Shown: in pieces, positions 48,358-59,812 of the stretch | Position numbering within the stretch: the stretch's first letter is position 1 | Layout: each line of letters opens with the position of its first letter | Assembly (NCBI RefSeq): GCF_014633365.1 | Contig: NC_068346.1 | Coordinates: 34,845,191-34,909,190, forward strand | Length of the DNA stretch: 64,000 nt | DNA from: Diospyros lotus | Lineage: Eukaryota > Streptophyta > Magnoliopsida > Ericales > Ebenaceae | Reading direction: 5' to 3' | Made by a program: the position numbers and the translations under genes | Notes under the pieces: model-generated | What the model saw: the letters and a program-made list of their open reading frames with translations, nothing else | What the model was told of the DNA's origin: nothing | The model's database searches: none

Positions 48358-50643
48358 ATGGCGATCACTGGCTCCGGACATTTCACCTCAAACGGCGTCG
48401 AGCTCGTAGAATGGGAGAAGCATCCTGCGGCTTCCATTACTTGCTAGTGGATGAGTGAGTCGGAATGCCAACAATTTCGGGAGAAGTACGTGATTCCTGA
48501 CGAGTGGGAGATCGAGTTCAACACCTATCTCCGAGCGTGCCATCCCGTCGCGGGTTGACTCTGTATTTATAAGTGCGCCTTTGATCGGGGCTTTCGACTA
48601 CCTCCTCGGGGGTGGGTTATGTCACTTCTTCAACATCTTACTATCGCCCCTGCTCAACTTTCCCCTTTCGGGTGGAGGTATTTGATGGGCTTCATCGTTA
48701 TCTGCCGAGCTGCTCGAGTGGAACCCACGGGAGAGCTCTTTGACTGTTTTTTTACTACCAATCGCGACCCCGGTGGTTGGATTTTGGTCTCTCCAAGAAT
48801 CATAAAGGAGGGTTGCCTCCTTGCCTCCAAAGAACGCCCCGAACTTGAGATCAAGGCCTCAACCCTATTGTATTCTGGTGGATCGAAAGACTCAGATGAT
48901 TGGAAAAAGCGTTTCGTCTTCGTCCGTCCTCGATCAGCCGGCTCTACCCACGAAATTTGGTCTGTTAGCAATGGATGGACTTTGGATACCAAGCACAAAC
49001 GTCCGAACGTTGAGAACATCAAGGAACCTGTCGGCAAGCTCATGAAGGTTAGTCAGGACTGGGTAGAAGGATGGCTTTCTAACCAAGCTCTTATTGAAGC
49101 GGGTTTGGACGGTGTAAATTGGAAGTTTTCACCCTTCGCTTTCTTCTTCATTTCCTGCTCCTATCAGACGTTGATCTTTGTCGTTATTTTCGCAGTTGAA
49201 AATCTTTGGGAGATAACCTATTCTCCTATTACCGAGAAGACGATCTTAGACTTCCTGAAGAGTAAAGGCCCCTCGGCCCCTCCCATTGACAGGAAGATAT
49301 CTGAGAAGGTTGTCCCTCCTGAGTGAGCCCCGAAGAGCAAAAAGAACAAGAAGTCCTTAACACCTACCCGATCGCGAAAAACGGCGGAGGGGGATCTTCA
49401 GACTTTCCAAGAGGCTTCCAAAAACAACGCTGATGAGGGCTCGAAAGGCTTTTCTTCGGAGCCCCCTGCCTCGAAAACCAAAGACCCCCCTTCTACGCAA
49501 CAAAAATCCACAACTGGGTCTGCCCTCTTGTCAATCCCCTTCGAAGATGATACGGCGACCATCGCCCAAGTACTCGAAGCGACTCGCACGGAAGCACAGA
49601 GAAAGCAAACTTCTGCAGGTACGGAGCCCACTGTACCGTTTCCCACCGTTCCTATCAGTTCTGTGTTTAAGCGAATATTAACGCCACTAGCACCAGAGGG
49701 GCGCTCAGAATTGACGGGAGAGGCTTCGCTGGAAGGGGCTTCGGTACTATCAACGAGGGAGATACTAGCGTGCCGAACGAAATGCCGTAGGGTGGAAACT
49801 GCACTCTCTACCGCTGCTATCTCCGAACCTTCGGTTCCCAATGCCAACAATGCCTCCCCACCGACTTTGGCTCTCTCCAGTATTCTACCCACTTTGAGCG
49901 AACTAGATTACTGTGCCGAGATTCTAAAAGTATGACCATAGTCTTTTCCTCTTGAATTCTTTCATGTGGATGAATCTTAATCCTCACCTTGTCTCCATTT
50001 CTCAGAACCTTACGGGTTTTCAAGATTCTGTCTCCCGGCGAGAGTTCGAACTTCGCGCTCAAATTACCTTCCTGGAATTCGAGGTCAAGAAGCTCCGAGG
50101 GTTTGAGTCCTTCTCCTCCCAACTGTCAGGTCTCGAACACCGCGTCCACATTTTGACCAAATTTGTTGAGCTGGCACAAGAAAATGCAAGACTTGCCAAT
50201 GAAGCCGAACCTCAGGTGCGCCAGGATTTGGAGTTAGTCCAGAGGAACATGCTCGAGGCTAGCCAAGCCAATTCCCGGCTCGGGGAGGAACTGGATGCTA
50301 CGAAGGACGCCAATGTCCAACTCCAAGAGAATATAAGGAAGCTCACCTTAGAGCTAAAGGAGGACAAAAAGGGGCAAGTCGAGGCACTAGAGTCTTATTC
50401 TCGGTGCAAGGAAGACCTTCGCACTGCTCATGCTCAACTTCAATCCGCATTCAAGGATGCCCAAGTGGCCTTCCAGAATGGTCGCGAGGATTTTCAAAGC
50501 TCTGAAGCTTACGCCGCGGAGCTAGAAGAAGTCCTTCGGGGCGGGTTCGAGCATATGAAGAAACTTACAAATGAGCGTTTTCCGAACCTGGATGTGGACT
50601 CCATCCCCTTCGATATTACTGCTACCTTATCCTCCTTAGAGTA
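48358..50643 (+). pseudogene. Antisense extra ORF (aORF) of element 2, with two apparent introns
   Basis: The start at 48358 gives MAITGSGHFTSNGVELVEWEKH. Two in-frame stops (TAG at about 48446 and TGA at about 48557) break the first part; the frame is then open at 48619-49137 (LSPFGWRYLMGFIVICRAA; GGWILVSPR; DSDDWKKRFVFVR; WTLDTKHKRPNVE). Intron-like gaps follow: donor ACGGTGTAAA (about 49109) to acceptor TATTTTCGCAG (49195), and AAAGTATGA (about 49931) to CATTTCTCAG (50006). The last part (about 50007-50643) is a coiled coil: LVQRNMLEASQANSRLGEELD...ERFPNLDVDSIPFD. Similar gaps occur at the same places in element 1. The family is that of gypsy-associated proteins of unknown function. Confidence 0.75.
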
Positions 50644-50829
50644 GATATCTTTGTATTCAAACTTCATAAAAAAAAATTTATCTTTCGTCTGATCTTTGGA
50701 AATTTTCCTTAGCTGCTGCCTTACTTTTGTCGTCTTCTTTTTGCTTTAGGAATCAGGCTTGATCCTTCGTTTATTTTGTTTATTGCTGAACTTTATCGCT
50801 AAATTTGATTTTCAAGGATCCGGGGATCC

Positions 50830-51130
50830 TGGCCCCCCAAGGATCACGTCTGATTCCTTCCATTTTTGTTAGGGGCTTGGGTTCTTTGAGGATCGTATCC
50901 GATCCTTTTGTTTTGGTTGAGGGTTTGGGCCCCCCGAGGATCGCATCTGATCCTTTTGTTTTGGTCGAGGGTTTGAGCCCCCCGAGGATCGCATCCGATC
51001 CTTTAGTTTTGGTCGAGGGTTCGGGGCCCCCGAGGATCGCATCCGATCCTTTAGTTTTTGTCGAGGGTTCGGGCTCCTCGAGAATCGCATCCGATCCTGT
51101 TGTTTTCGGGCTTAGGGCTCGAGGCCCTTC
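50830..51130 (+). repeat. 48-bp minisatellite in element 2
   Basis: Five to six copies of a 48-bp unit (GAGGGTTTGGG-CCCCCCGAGGATCGCAT-CTGATCC-TTTTGTTTTGGTC), the same family as 14560-14880. The plus frame 50805-51233 is open and would encode 16-residue repeats such as GLGPPRIASDPFVLVE. Confidence 0.9.
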
Positions 51131-51394
51131 GAAGTTAAGCTCACTTTATCCAGGTGTATGTTCCTGGATCTTTGGAAACGAAGAGTTTTTACTCATAGAG
51201 GAAAAAATAAGTTTATTCCTGAATAACATATGAAAATAACCAAGAAATACTACTGCCAAGACATATGCAAGTAATAAAAAATTATTATCGACAGAACATA
51301 TGAACCTAATAAAGAATCATTACTGGTAGAACTTTCTTAAATTCTGCACGTTTCATGCGTTTTTCACCAGTATACCCTCGGGGGTCTGGAGTTT

Positions 51395-54390
51395 TTAAGC
51401 ACCAAGGCTGAGAACCTCTGTTACCCGATACGGACCTTCCCAATTTGATGTTAGTTTATTTGCTTCTTGCGTCCCCCGAACATCTGCTCGCCGCAACACC
51501 CAATCTCTAAGAAGAAAATTTCGCGCCCTTACCCTTCGGTTGTAGTATCTTTCAATACGCTGATTGTAAACAGCTTGTCGAATCTTTACCTGATCACGAA
51601 ATTCATCAAGGAGGTCAAGATTGTCCCTCAAATTTTGTTCATTGGATTCGGGGCTAAAAAGCTCCACTCTTAGCGTAGGTACCCCAATTTCAACTGGTAT
51701 CAATGCTTCCGAGCCGTAGCATAAGCAAAAAGGAGTTTCGCCTGTGGATACCTTCACCGTGGTACGGTAAGACCACAGGATGTTCGGTAGTTCTTCCACC
51801 CAGCTTCCATTTGCCTCATCCACTCGCGCTTTCAGACCGCGTAACAAAGTCCTGTTGGCGAGCTGAATTTTCCCATTAGCCTGTGGATGGGCTACCGAGG
51901 TGACCTACTGCCTAATTCCCAATGCTTGGCACCATTCTTGGACAGATCAATCAGTAAATTGAGTGCCGTTATCGAAGATTAGTACTCGAGAATTCCAAAG
52001 CGACAGACCACATTCCTCCATAGAAATTGCTTCACACGCCTGGCGGTAATAGAGGCCACCGTCTCGGCTTTGACCCACTTTGTAAAGTAATCAATAGCGG
52101 CTGTGATATATTTAACCTGACCAGCCGCTAGGGGAAAAATGTCCCAATATGTCAATACCCCATTGAGTGAAGGGGCAAGGCGTAGCCGAATGAGCTAGTG
52201 CGACCGCCGATACATGGACCAAGTTGGATGTTCGCTGGCATTGGTCACAGGTTCTAACTAGTTGTTCTGAATCCTTTACCATTGTTGGCCAATAATACCC
52301 CTGCCGAAGAGCCTTTTGGCTGAGAGTTCGGGCTCCGATGTGGCTTCCACATATGCCTTCATGAATCTCTCTCAAGATATAATCTACTTCACGGGGCCGG
52401 ATACACTTGAGCAATGACTGCGAAAATGACCTTCTATAAAGCTCCCCATTGACTAATACGAAACTTCGAGCCTTTCGTCTAACCTCCCGAGCTTCTGAAT
52501 TATCTTCTGGGAGTTTCTTTTCCTTTAGGTACAACAGGAAAGGATCCATCCAGTTAGGCTCGTCCTCCACACATAATTGGTCAGCGACCTCTTCGATACT
52601 CTTTTGTGGCAGGGACTCGATCCGGATTTCTCGAGAGCTTGTAGGAAAAGAGGAAGAGGCAATTCAGGACAACAGGTCCGCCTCCGCATTCATAACCCGA
52701 GGGACATATTCCACCTTTACATGTTGGAAACGTGCCATCAATTCTCTGACCATGGCTAGGTATCGTGCCATGTGACCTTCCCGAGCTTCGTACTCTCCAT
52801 TCACCTGTTGCACCACCAGATTAGAATCTGAACTCACCTCAACGCTCTGAGCTCCCAACTGCTCAGCCAATCTCAACCCTGCCAACAAAGCCTCATACTT
52901 CGCCTCGTTGTTGGATACTCAGAATTTAAAATGTAAAGCATAAGGCCATATATGTCCTTCAGGACTCTTTATCATTAATCCTGCTCCTCCGCCACCCGAG
53001 GTTGAGCTCCCATCTACAACCATTATCCATGGTCTCTGATTTTCCTCTGCCCTTTTGGGAGTCCCTATCCCTTCGGCGATAAAGTCTGCCAACGACTGTG
53101 CCTTAATAGCCGGCCGCGACTTATATTCAATGTCAAAAGCGGTAAGCTCCATTGCCCATTTCAACATCCTCCCTGAAAGTTCTGGTTTGCTAAGAACCTG
53201 CCTTAAAGGTTGGTTAGTAAGCACAATAATCGTATGAGCTTGAAAATAGGGCCGAAGCTTCCTAGCTGAAACTATCAAAGCAAAAGCCAGCTTCTCCATG
53301 GGAGGATACCGGACCTCCGCTCCTGTTAACTGCTTACTTGCATAATAAACGATCATTTGTATCTTATCTTCTTCTCGTACCAGCACTGAGCTTATGGCTT
53401 CCTCGGCCATCGACAAATAGATATACAATGGTTCTCCTGGCTTTGGCTTGGTGAGAATCGGAGGTGTAGCCAAATGCTCTTTCAGCTTTTCGAAGGCCTT
53501 CTGACATTCATCGTTCCATGCAAAGTTGTTTGCCTTTGCTAAGACCTTGTAGAAAGGAAGGCCTTTTTTCGCAAAACGAGAGAGAAATCTCCTCAAAGCT
53601 GTCATCTTGCCCGTAAGACTCTGCACTTCCTTGATACTCCTCGGGGCTGGCATATCCATAATGGCTTTAACTTTTTTCGTGTTTACCTCAATCCCTCGGT
53701 GGTGCACTATATAGCCCAAAAACTTTCCTGCAGAGACGCCAAAAGCACATTTGACAGGATTAAGTTTCACATGGAACTTACAAAAGGTCTTGAAGCATTC
53801 CTCCAAATCTTCCGGATGATGCTCTGCCTCCATGCTTTTCACCAACATGTCATCCACGTATGCTTCCATATTTCTCCCGAGCTGGTGTTGAAAAATCTTG
53901 TTTACTAAGCGCTGGTAAGTGGCCCCTGCGTTCTTTAAGCCAAAAGGCATCATTGTGTAACAGTAAGTTGCCTTATTGGTAATGAAAGTTATTTTCTCCT
54001 GATTTTTCGAGTGTAATGGAATCTGGTGGTATCCCTGGAAAGCATCTAGAAAACTCATGAGTAAACAACCGACAGTCCCATCAATTAGGGCATCAATCCT
54101 CGGAAGAGGGTAGCTATCCTTTGGGCAAGCTTTATTAAGATCAGTGAAATCAATGCAAAGCCTCCACTTGCTCTCTCGTTTTGGGACCAACACGACATTT
54201 GCTAACCATTCCGGATAATCTACTTCCCGAATATATTATGCCTCCGTTAACTTCGCAACTTCCTCATCAATTGCTCGAGCTCTTTCGGGGGCGAAGGTTT
54301 GCTTCTTCTGTTTGACAGGTCGAAAGCCCGGTCGTACTCCCAATTTGTGTGTCATAACTTCTAAATCTACTCCTGGCATGTCCTGAGCAG
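51395..54390 (-). pseudogene. Element 2 pol: reverse transcriptase, RNase H modules, integrase
   Basis: The minus-strand reverse transcriptase (52919-54193 open) has VLVPKRESKWRLCIDFTDLNKACPKDSYPLP, MSFLDAFQGYHQIPL, MMPFGLKNAGATYQR and the catalytic YVDDMLVKS (about 53845). RNase H: VYYASKQLTGAEVRYPPMEKLAFAL, FDIEYKSRPAIKAQSLADFI. The second RNase H module has VVDGSSTSGGGGAGLMI, then EYEALLAGLRLAEQL and SSDSNLVVQQVNGEYEA. Integrase: zinc region with HEGICGSHIGARTLSQKALRQGYYWP and CDQCQR (about 52230-52400), a damaged DDE core (51850-52110), C-terminus with NWEGPYRVTEVL (51395-51847). Frame breaks lie near 54195-54390, 52915, 52570 and 52110-51850. Confidence 0.9.
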
Positions 54391-54391
54391 T

Positions 54392-55396
54392 TCATGCGAA
54401 GATGTTCGCATACTGCCTAAGAAGTGCTAATATCCGACCCCTTAACGGGTCTTTTAACTCCACACTCATCCTTATACAACGATCTGGACGATCTTCCTTC
54501 AAAGGTACTTCCTCCAATTTATCCACCAGCTCTGCTGTTTTTGGATCTTCCATTCCTTCCAGTAGAAAACTGACCTCCTTCGGAGGATCTTCTCTCTTTC
54601 TTCCTTGGGGATCCCTTCGGGAACCTAGAGCTTCTCCTTGCAACATTGTTTCTCTGTCTTTTGCTATGCTTACAGAGGCCATATAACACTCGTGCACTGA
54701 GCGCAAATCTCCCCATACTTCGCCTGTTCCACTGTCTATAGGAAACTTCATCATCATATGGTACGTGCTAGGAATAGCCCGGAGGGCATTAAGGCCAGAT
54801 CTTCCCAGAATCATGTTGTAGGCCGAAGGCACGTCTGCTACCAGGATATCTAGCATGACTTGAGAAGTTCGGGAGCCTTTCCCTACAGTTAGCGAAAGTT
54901 GAATGATCTTTTCCAAATATACGGCCTCCCCATCGAATCCCACCAAAAGGACCCTCGCTGGCCTTAGTTGCTTCATTTAGTACCCCATGCCTAAGAAGGC
55001 TTGCTGATACAAGATTTCAGAGGAACTTCCTGGATCCACGAGGATCCGTCAAAGCTCCCATTTCCCGAGCTCGGCTGTTATCACCAGCGGATCATTTCGA
55101 TTTGGGTATCCGGGGAGGTCACTATCTAAAAAAGAGATTGGCTCAACATGCCTCGACCTTTTTAGCCCAACAGCACGACCACCAGCACCTCGTTCGCCTT
55201 TCACGACTGGGACCTCCCCTACAGTGAGCGTATGGAATACTGAAGGCTGGGGATGATCATCTTCTCCACGTTGCGATCTCTCTCTTCGAGGCAAATGTCG
55301 GCCATAATCTCGATAATCTGTTCGGTCCCTCTTAAGGGTACTCCTCGACCGCGACCGTCGATCCTTCCTTCTTCGAGAATCACCTTCCTTGGCCAC
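54392..55396 (-). pseudogene. Element 2 protease region
   Basis: Minus strand: DLPGYPNRNDPLVITAELGKWEL (end of the open frame at 55049), then after a break LVDPGSSSEILYQQAFLGMGYKMKQLRPARV. The site VDPGSSSEIL corresponds to the D-[ST]-G of retroviral-type proteases with Pro in the middle position. The following 54392-54976 frame (TSQVMLDILVADVPSAYNMILGRSGLNAL) is a conserved tail. A stop (TGA, about 55050) separates the two parts. Confidence 0.75.
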
Positions 55397-55689
55397 ATAA
55401 CTCCTTAAGAAGCCTCAATTGATGAGTTCCTAGATCTCCTCTTTTGACTGGTGACATTCCTCCGTATCATGGCCATGATCCCGATGGAAACGACAGTATT
55501 TATTCCTGTTCCTTTTATCCGACGGTGCCTTTATCCGCCGAGGCTTCTTAAGATAGTCCTTTCCTTTGATGGTGGCCAGGATTTTCGCTCTTGGGGCATT
55601 TAGAAGGGTAAAACCACCCGAGTCCCATTGAGGACGATGCCTTTCCTTTCGGTCATCATTCTTCCTTTCCTCGGGGTGCTTCTTTTTGT

Positions 55690-56686
55690 TTTTCTTTTAT
55701 GCGTGCTCTACTCTCTTGGCTTGCATGACTTTTTCGGCATTTATGTATTTCGTAGCACGACCCAAGATGTCCGTGAACGTAATCGGGGGCGTTTTGGCTA
55801 ATGACTGAACAAAAGGGCCGGGCTTTAGGGCGTTCTGGAATGCCACCATAGCCACACTGTGATCAAAGTTCCCAATGCTCAAAGCCTCCATATTGAAACG
55901 TGAAACGAAGTCTTTCAGAGGTTCTCCTTGGTTCTGCTTCATACTTACGAGGGCCATGGTGAATCTTCGATGCCTCCGAAGAGGTGCAAAATGCGCTAGA
56001 AAGCTGCCTCGGAGCTGTACGAAACTCGCGATAGAATGGTGGGCCAGGTTTGAATACCAAGCCCGTGCATGCCCTTCTAAGGTTGCCAAGAAGACCCTAC
56101 ACCACATCGCATATGAGGCATCCTACACCATCATATGAAAGGTAAAAAGATCGAGGTGATCTATCGGGTCAGAGGTCCCTGCATAAGGCTTGATAGTCGG
56201 AATGCGAAGACGCTCCGGCGGCACCGCCACCATGATCTCTGGGCTGAGAGGCTGATTCACCCTTGTCCCTTGAGCCTCTCCAGACTTCGGCTTCAGAACG
56301 GCGATCTCCTTCTCCAATTGCCGTAATCTCCTTTCTTGCCGCTGCTGCACATACGACAAGTTGGAAGATTCGGCTGCCTCGCCATGCCCATCGTCTTGCC
56401 CTGCCCTTCGTGGATTTGCCTCCTGTAGATATGACTCCTTCTCCCTTAGGGGCTCTTGTCTTTCCTCCGCCTGAGAATGCTGGGCTTGCTGGCGATCCAA
56501 GAAGCCCGTGAGTAACTCTGTCAGCCGCTGCACTTGACCTTCTAGGAGCGCTATTCGATGAGGAGGGGGTGGAGGGCCCTCCGGACTTCGATCTCTCCCT
56601 GGTGGGCTTCTTAGAGGATTCTGTTGACTGGGCTCTGGAACGGGGTTACCCCCAGCAGCTCGGGATTGCTGCCTCCTTGTCGCCAT
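55690..56686 (-). pseudogene. Element 2 gag
   Basis: The start ATG is at 56686 (MATRRQQSRAAGGNPV), 74 bp inside the primer binding site. A Pro-rich part and a coiled coil (RIALLEGQVQRLTELLTGFLD; QRQERRLRQLEKEIAVLKPK) lead to RLRIPTIKPYAGTSDPIDHL. The core gag domain (55697-56107) has RVFLATLEGHARAWYSNL, FVQLRGSFLAHFA and NQGEPLKDFVSRFN. A single frame break near 56107-56125 separates the two halves. No obvious zinc knuckle was seen downstream. Confidence 0.85.
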
Positions 56687-56759
56687 GATAGAAAAAGGAG
56701 ATTACTGAAGAACGTCACGTCCTGCTGTGCTGGAGAGACAGAAAAGAAAAAATGTCTCG

Positions 56760-56777
56760 GCCCCACGGTGGGCGCCA
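56760..56777 (-). other. Primer binding site of element 2 (tRNA-Lys type)
   Basis: The plus strand reads GCCCCACGGTGGGCGCCA, 18 nt identical to the 3' end of plant tRNA-Lys(CUU) with CCA, 2 nt from the LTR at 56780. The minus strand is the complement that primes reverse transcription. The same site is present in element 1. Confidence 0.85.
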
Positions 56778-56779
56778 AT

Positions 56780-57311
56780 TGATGATGCGGTGGTCGATCA
56801 CCCTCTTCTGCCTCCTCCAGTGTGCCTGCAATGGAGATGGGGACTTACTCCCCCGGTTAATCTCCGACGATTAAGTCAGATGTCTTTTCACCAGCAAAAA
56901 GCAGTGAAATTACTTATGCTTCAATTATCAAAAGATGATTCGATCCCTTACCTTTACCCCTCCTCCTTCTTTTATCCTTGCGTTGAGATCGAGATTCCAA
57001 ATAGAGATTTTCGGGATCTTTATCCCACTTTTCTTGGAATCTTATCGATAAGGATTCCATAATAGTCGCCCTCTCCGAAAAGTTCGGGATAACTTTCTTC
57101 CTTCATCATCTTTGGCGAAAGGGTCTTAGGGACTTTCTTATCGAGCATCCTGCCAACTGGCGTGGTGACACATATCGGCCACGTGTCCTTCGAGATCCAA
57201 ACAAGATCGCATCTACGAAGTACTCCTTAAGCGAACACGTGGCATGACTGCTATAGGACGCATTCCCAAGGCATGAGAGTAATTATGGACCCGAGGGTAT
57301 TTTCCTCATCA
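56780..57311 (-). repeat. 5' LTR of gypsy element 2
   Basis: 532 bp, TGATGATGCGGTGGTCG...CCTCATCA, followed by CCTTG (57312-57316), the right target duplication. Confidence 0.95.
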
Positions 57312-57316
57312 CCTTG

Positions 57317-57940
57317 TTGCATCACATTATATATATGCACACACACGCACACGCACATCTAATCCGCGACTCTGTTTCCTTTGTGCATCGGTGTTTTGTT
57401 ACTGGGTATTGTCAGGCACTGTTAAACCTGTTTAATATACATTTTTACATGAGTTTGTATTATATTTTTCCATGCAATGGCTCTGAACAATCAACTTATC
57501 AACCAATGCAGAAGTTTTATTCATAGACCTTTGTTCTGGTAACGCCCAAAACAGGCACCCCTACCCCGACGACCCCACACCATGAGAGGGGGTAAATCAG
57601 GACCCGAGCTCCTTTGGTTTCGAACTCGGGAGCATCCGCACTTGCGATACCTCCATGAGAGCGCCAGAACCACTCGGGCTGAGCTTGGGGGCTCATAGAC
57701 CTTTGTTGCATCTTAATGGATGTGTTGAAGTTATAAAATGCATTATGCGTACAACATGATTGGTTGCAGTAATGAGTAACTTGTAGGTGGTAGCAGGAAT
57801 TCATGGTGATATGCTCTGATTTTTTGCTATATTGTCAGATTTTAGATGCCTTGCCGTTTGATGCTTTGCATGTATTTGGAAGGCACTATTTTGACCGAAT
57901 TTGTGCTCTTTTAGCAGCTTTTGCTTCCATTACACTAGCC
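57317..57940 (+). other. Continuation of copy 2 3' flank after the gypsy insertion
   Basis: Matches 33995-34440 behind copy 1 (TGCATCACATTATA, GTGTTTTGTTACTGGGT, CACTGTTAAACCTGTTTAAT, GTAGCAGGAATTCATGG). It is interrupted only by the SINE at 57536-57693. No gene. Confidence 0.7.
57536..57693 (-). mobile_element. tRNA-derived SINE (158 bp) with 14-bp target duplication
   Basis: Flanked by CATAGACCTTTGTT on both sides (57522-57535 and 57694-57707). On the minus strand it begins AGCCCCCAAGCTCAGCCC, has an A-box-like GAGTGGTTCTGGCGC and a B box GAGTTCGAAACC, and ends near GGGCGTTACCAG. The copy 1 locus (about 34199-34215, TTAGACCTTTGTTGCATC) is the empty site. Such elements are copied by LINE machinery. 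Confidence 0.85.
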
Positions 57941-59812
57941 ATCTTGATATATTTAATTTATTTTTTAAAGTTTAATAATTAATTAAAAGATCAATTTTGA
58001 TTTATGTAAAAATTGTTGACCGTCAATTTTTTTTAATATTTTTTTCATGACTTTAATTTAAGTATAGTTATTTATTCAAATCATTTTGCAAATATGATTT
58101 AATGAAGAAAACTATTTTCAGCATTTTGTAGTTTATTAGATGCAAGGTTGTTAAAAACGATATTTTAAGTGGGATCGTAAGGGAGTTCATAAAATCGTAA
58201 GATTTTACGAAAAATTAAAAATATTCTTTAATTTATGTAAATATATGTTTATAATGACATATTTCTTATTATAAATGAAATAGATACACCTATTTCAAAA
58301 TTACTTAATCTATTAATTTTAAAAATATTAAATAATATAAAATTTTTAAATATTAAATTCATCATTCATTCATCCATAATCAAAATTTCAAACAACAAAC
58401 ATTACCATCATCATCAACAAACATTGTTAAAAATAAATAAAAATATTAAGTCATAAAAATAACAAATATTGTTAAACTTCTACATTATGTTATTATACTA
58501 ATTAAGTTATCAATACCAAAGAGATATATTTGTTTCTTGTTAATTATCAATTTTAATATAAAATTAAAGCCACCCATTTTTTGATTGTGACATATTTAAG
58601 ATTAATTATTTGAATATGCACTAACTTGTACGTGTAAAAAACATCACAAATGAGAATATACACACACAAGTACAGATGCACACCACACTCACTCAGCACA
58701 TCAATTGAACGCAACACAGAGCTCAATACAGCGCACATGGCATTTGATTACCAGACTTAGCAAAACATAGTCACTCTCACTCACAACTCACTCATATACC
58801 TAGGTTGGGTTTGATTCTTCGAACCTTCAAGGTGAACAAAAGAAAAAGAAAGGCCAAAACAAAATTGACAAGGATTAGGGTTTGCAAAAGAACACAATAA
58901 GCGAATGCAGTAAGCACACAGACACAACGTCATTTAGGGATTATAAAAGAACCAAAATAGGAGATTAATAACGATTATATATATATATATATGTTGGTTA
59001 GGAATGAAAATATTTTTGTTTATAACCTCAAACTTGTGGGCAAAATTAAACTTGGTAAACTCATAAATTTGGACCTAGTAAACTCGTAAATTCGGATCGA
59101 TAAACTCGTAAACTCGGGTCCGATTCTATAAAACTCGATTTTACAAATGAGTTGACTCGTTTTATACCTCATGACTCATAAATTCGTAAAATCGTACGAG
59201 TTGATTCGTGATTTTAACAACAATTATTAGTAGACTATCCATATAGTATTCGTCGATTAAGCAGAGAGCATCTCTGCATAAGTATTCTTTTTGTTACAAC
59301 ATTAATTGATTGAGCTAAGAAGGGTTTTTCATTAGTTGACTGAAAATCTAAGTAAGTTGACTATTGATTTTTTTTAGTTGACTAAAGATTCAGTAATAGT
59401 CAACTAAAGGTTTTGATTAAATTCGAGTCTAACAGGTAAAAAAATTTAAAAGTAAAGCAGAACGTCCTAAGAAGTATATAATAGTCTTTAGCATGAATTG
59501 AAGCATTTCTAATTACGTTCTGAATATTCAAAGAGTCGGCCAAAAGAGTCTTCAAAGCCTTTACTGTTTCATTTGAGATCTGCAAGGCTTGCATGTACTA
59601 TTGCTCAATCAACATCGAGTCCAAGGTGATCGGAGGTTGAAACGGTAAAAAAGGACTCATTTTCTTCTCTATCAACTGAGGGTATAATCAATTTATTTTA
59701 TAATTGTCTTGTAATATTTTGATTCTGTAATATACTTGTGTTCTTATAAGAAATAGTTAAATAATAATTTTTTTAATTATTCAATTCACCCTCGCATTAA
59801 GTAAGGAACAGT
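57941..59812. mobile_element. 1.9-kb insertion in the copy 2/copy 3 interval
   Basis: Copy 1's flank goes from TTTTGCTTCCATT to AACAATGATAATATATGC within about 60 bp (34430-34500). Here the same landmarks are separated by about 1.87 kb. The insert has no ORF of note. Its last part (59230-59812) contains TTAGTTGACTGAAAATC and AATTCAATTCACCCTC, words that remind me of copia LTR ends, but no matching second end was found. A smaller inverted-repeat element seems to be nested in it (58147-59222). Confidence 0.5.
58147..59222. mobile_element. Candidate non-autonomous TIR element nested in the 1.9-kb insertion
   Basis: Imperfect inverted ends: GGTTGTTAAAAACGATATTTTAAG at the left and the complement of CGTGATTTTAACAACAATT at the right. 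Further inward both sides carry CGTAAGATTTTACG or GTAAAATCGTACG words. No transposase or clear target duplication is seen. Confidence 0.4.

Larger units (their letters stand above)
47430..57311 (-). mobile_element. Full-length Tat-like Ty3/gypsy element 2 (9882 bp)
   Basis: LTRs at 47430-47960 and 56780-57311 start TGATGATGCGG and end CATCA. They differ at about 32 positions by eye (roughly 94% identical, many C/T and G/A changes). A perfect CCTTG target duplication flanks the element. Minus-strand order: primer binding site, gag, protease, reverse transcriptase, two RNase H modules, integrase. Then, on the plus strand, come a 48-bp minisatellite and an extra ORF before the 3' LTR. Frames are less damaged than in element 1 (the reverse transcriptase block is open for 424 codons) but stops remain. 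Confidence 0.95.

Noticed and set aside
48619..49326. Extra ORF pieces as a host gene
   Set aside because: They lie between the LTRs of a complete retrotransposon, and homologous ORFs occur in the same place in other elements of the window.
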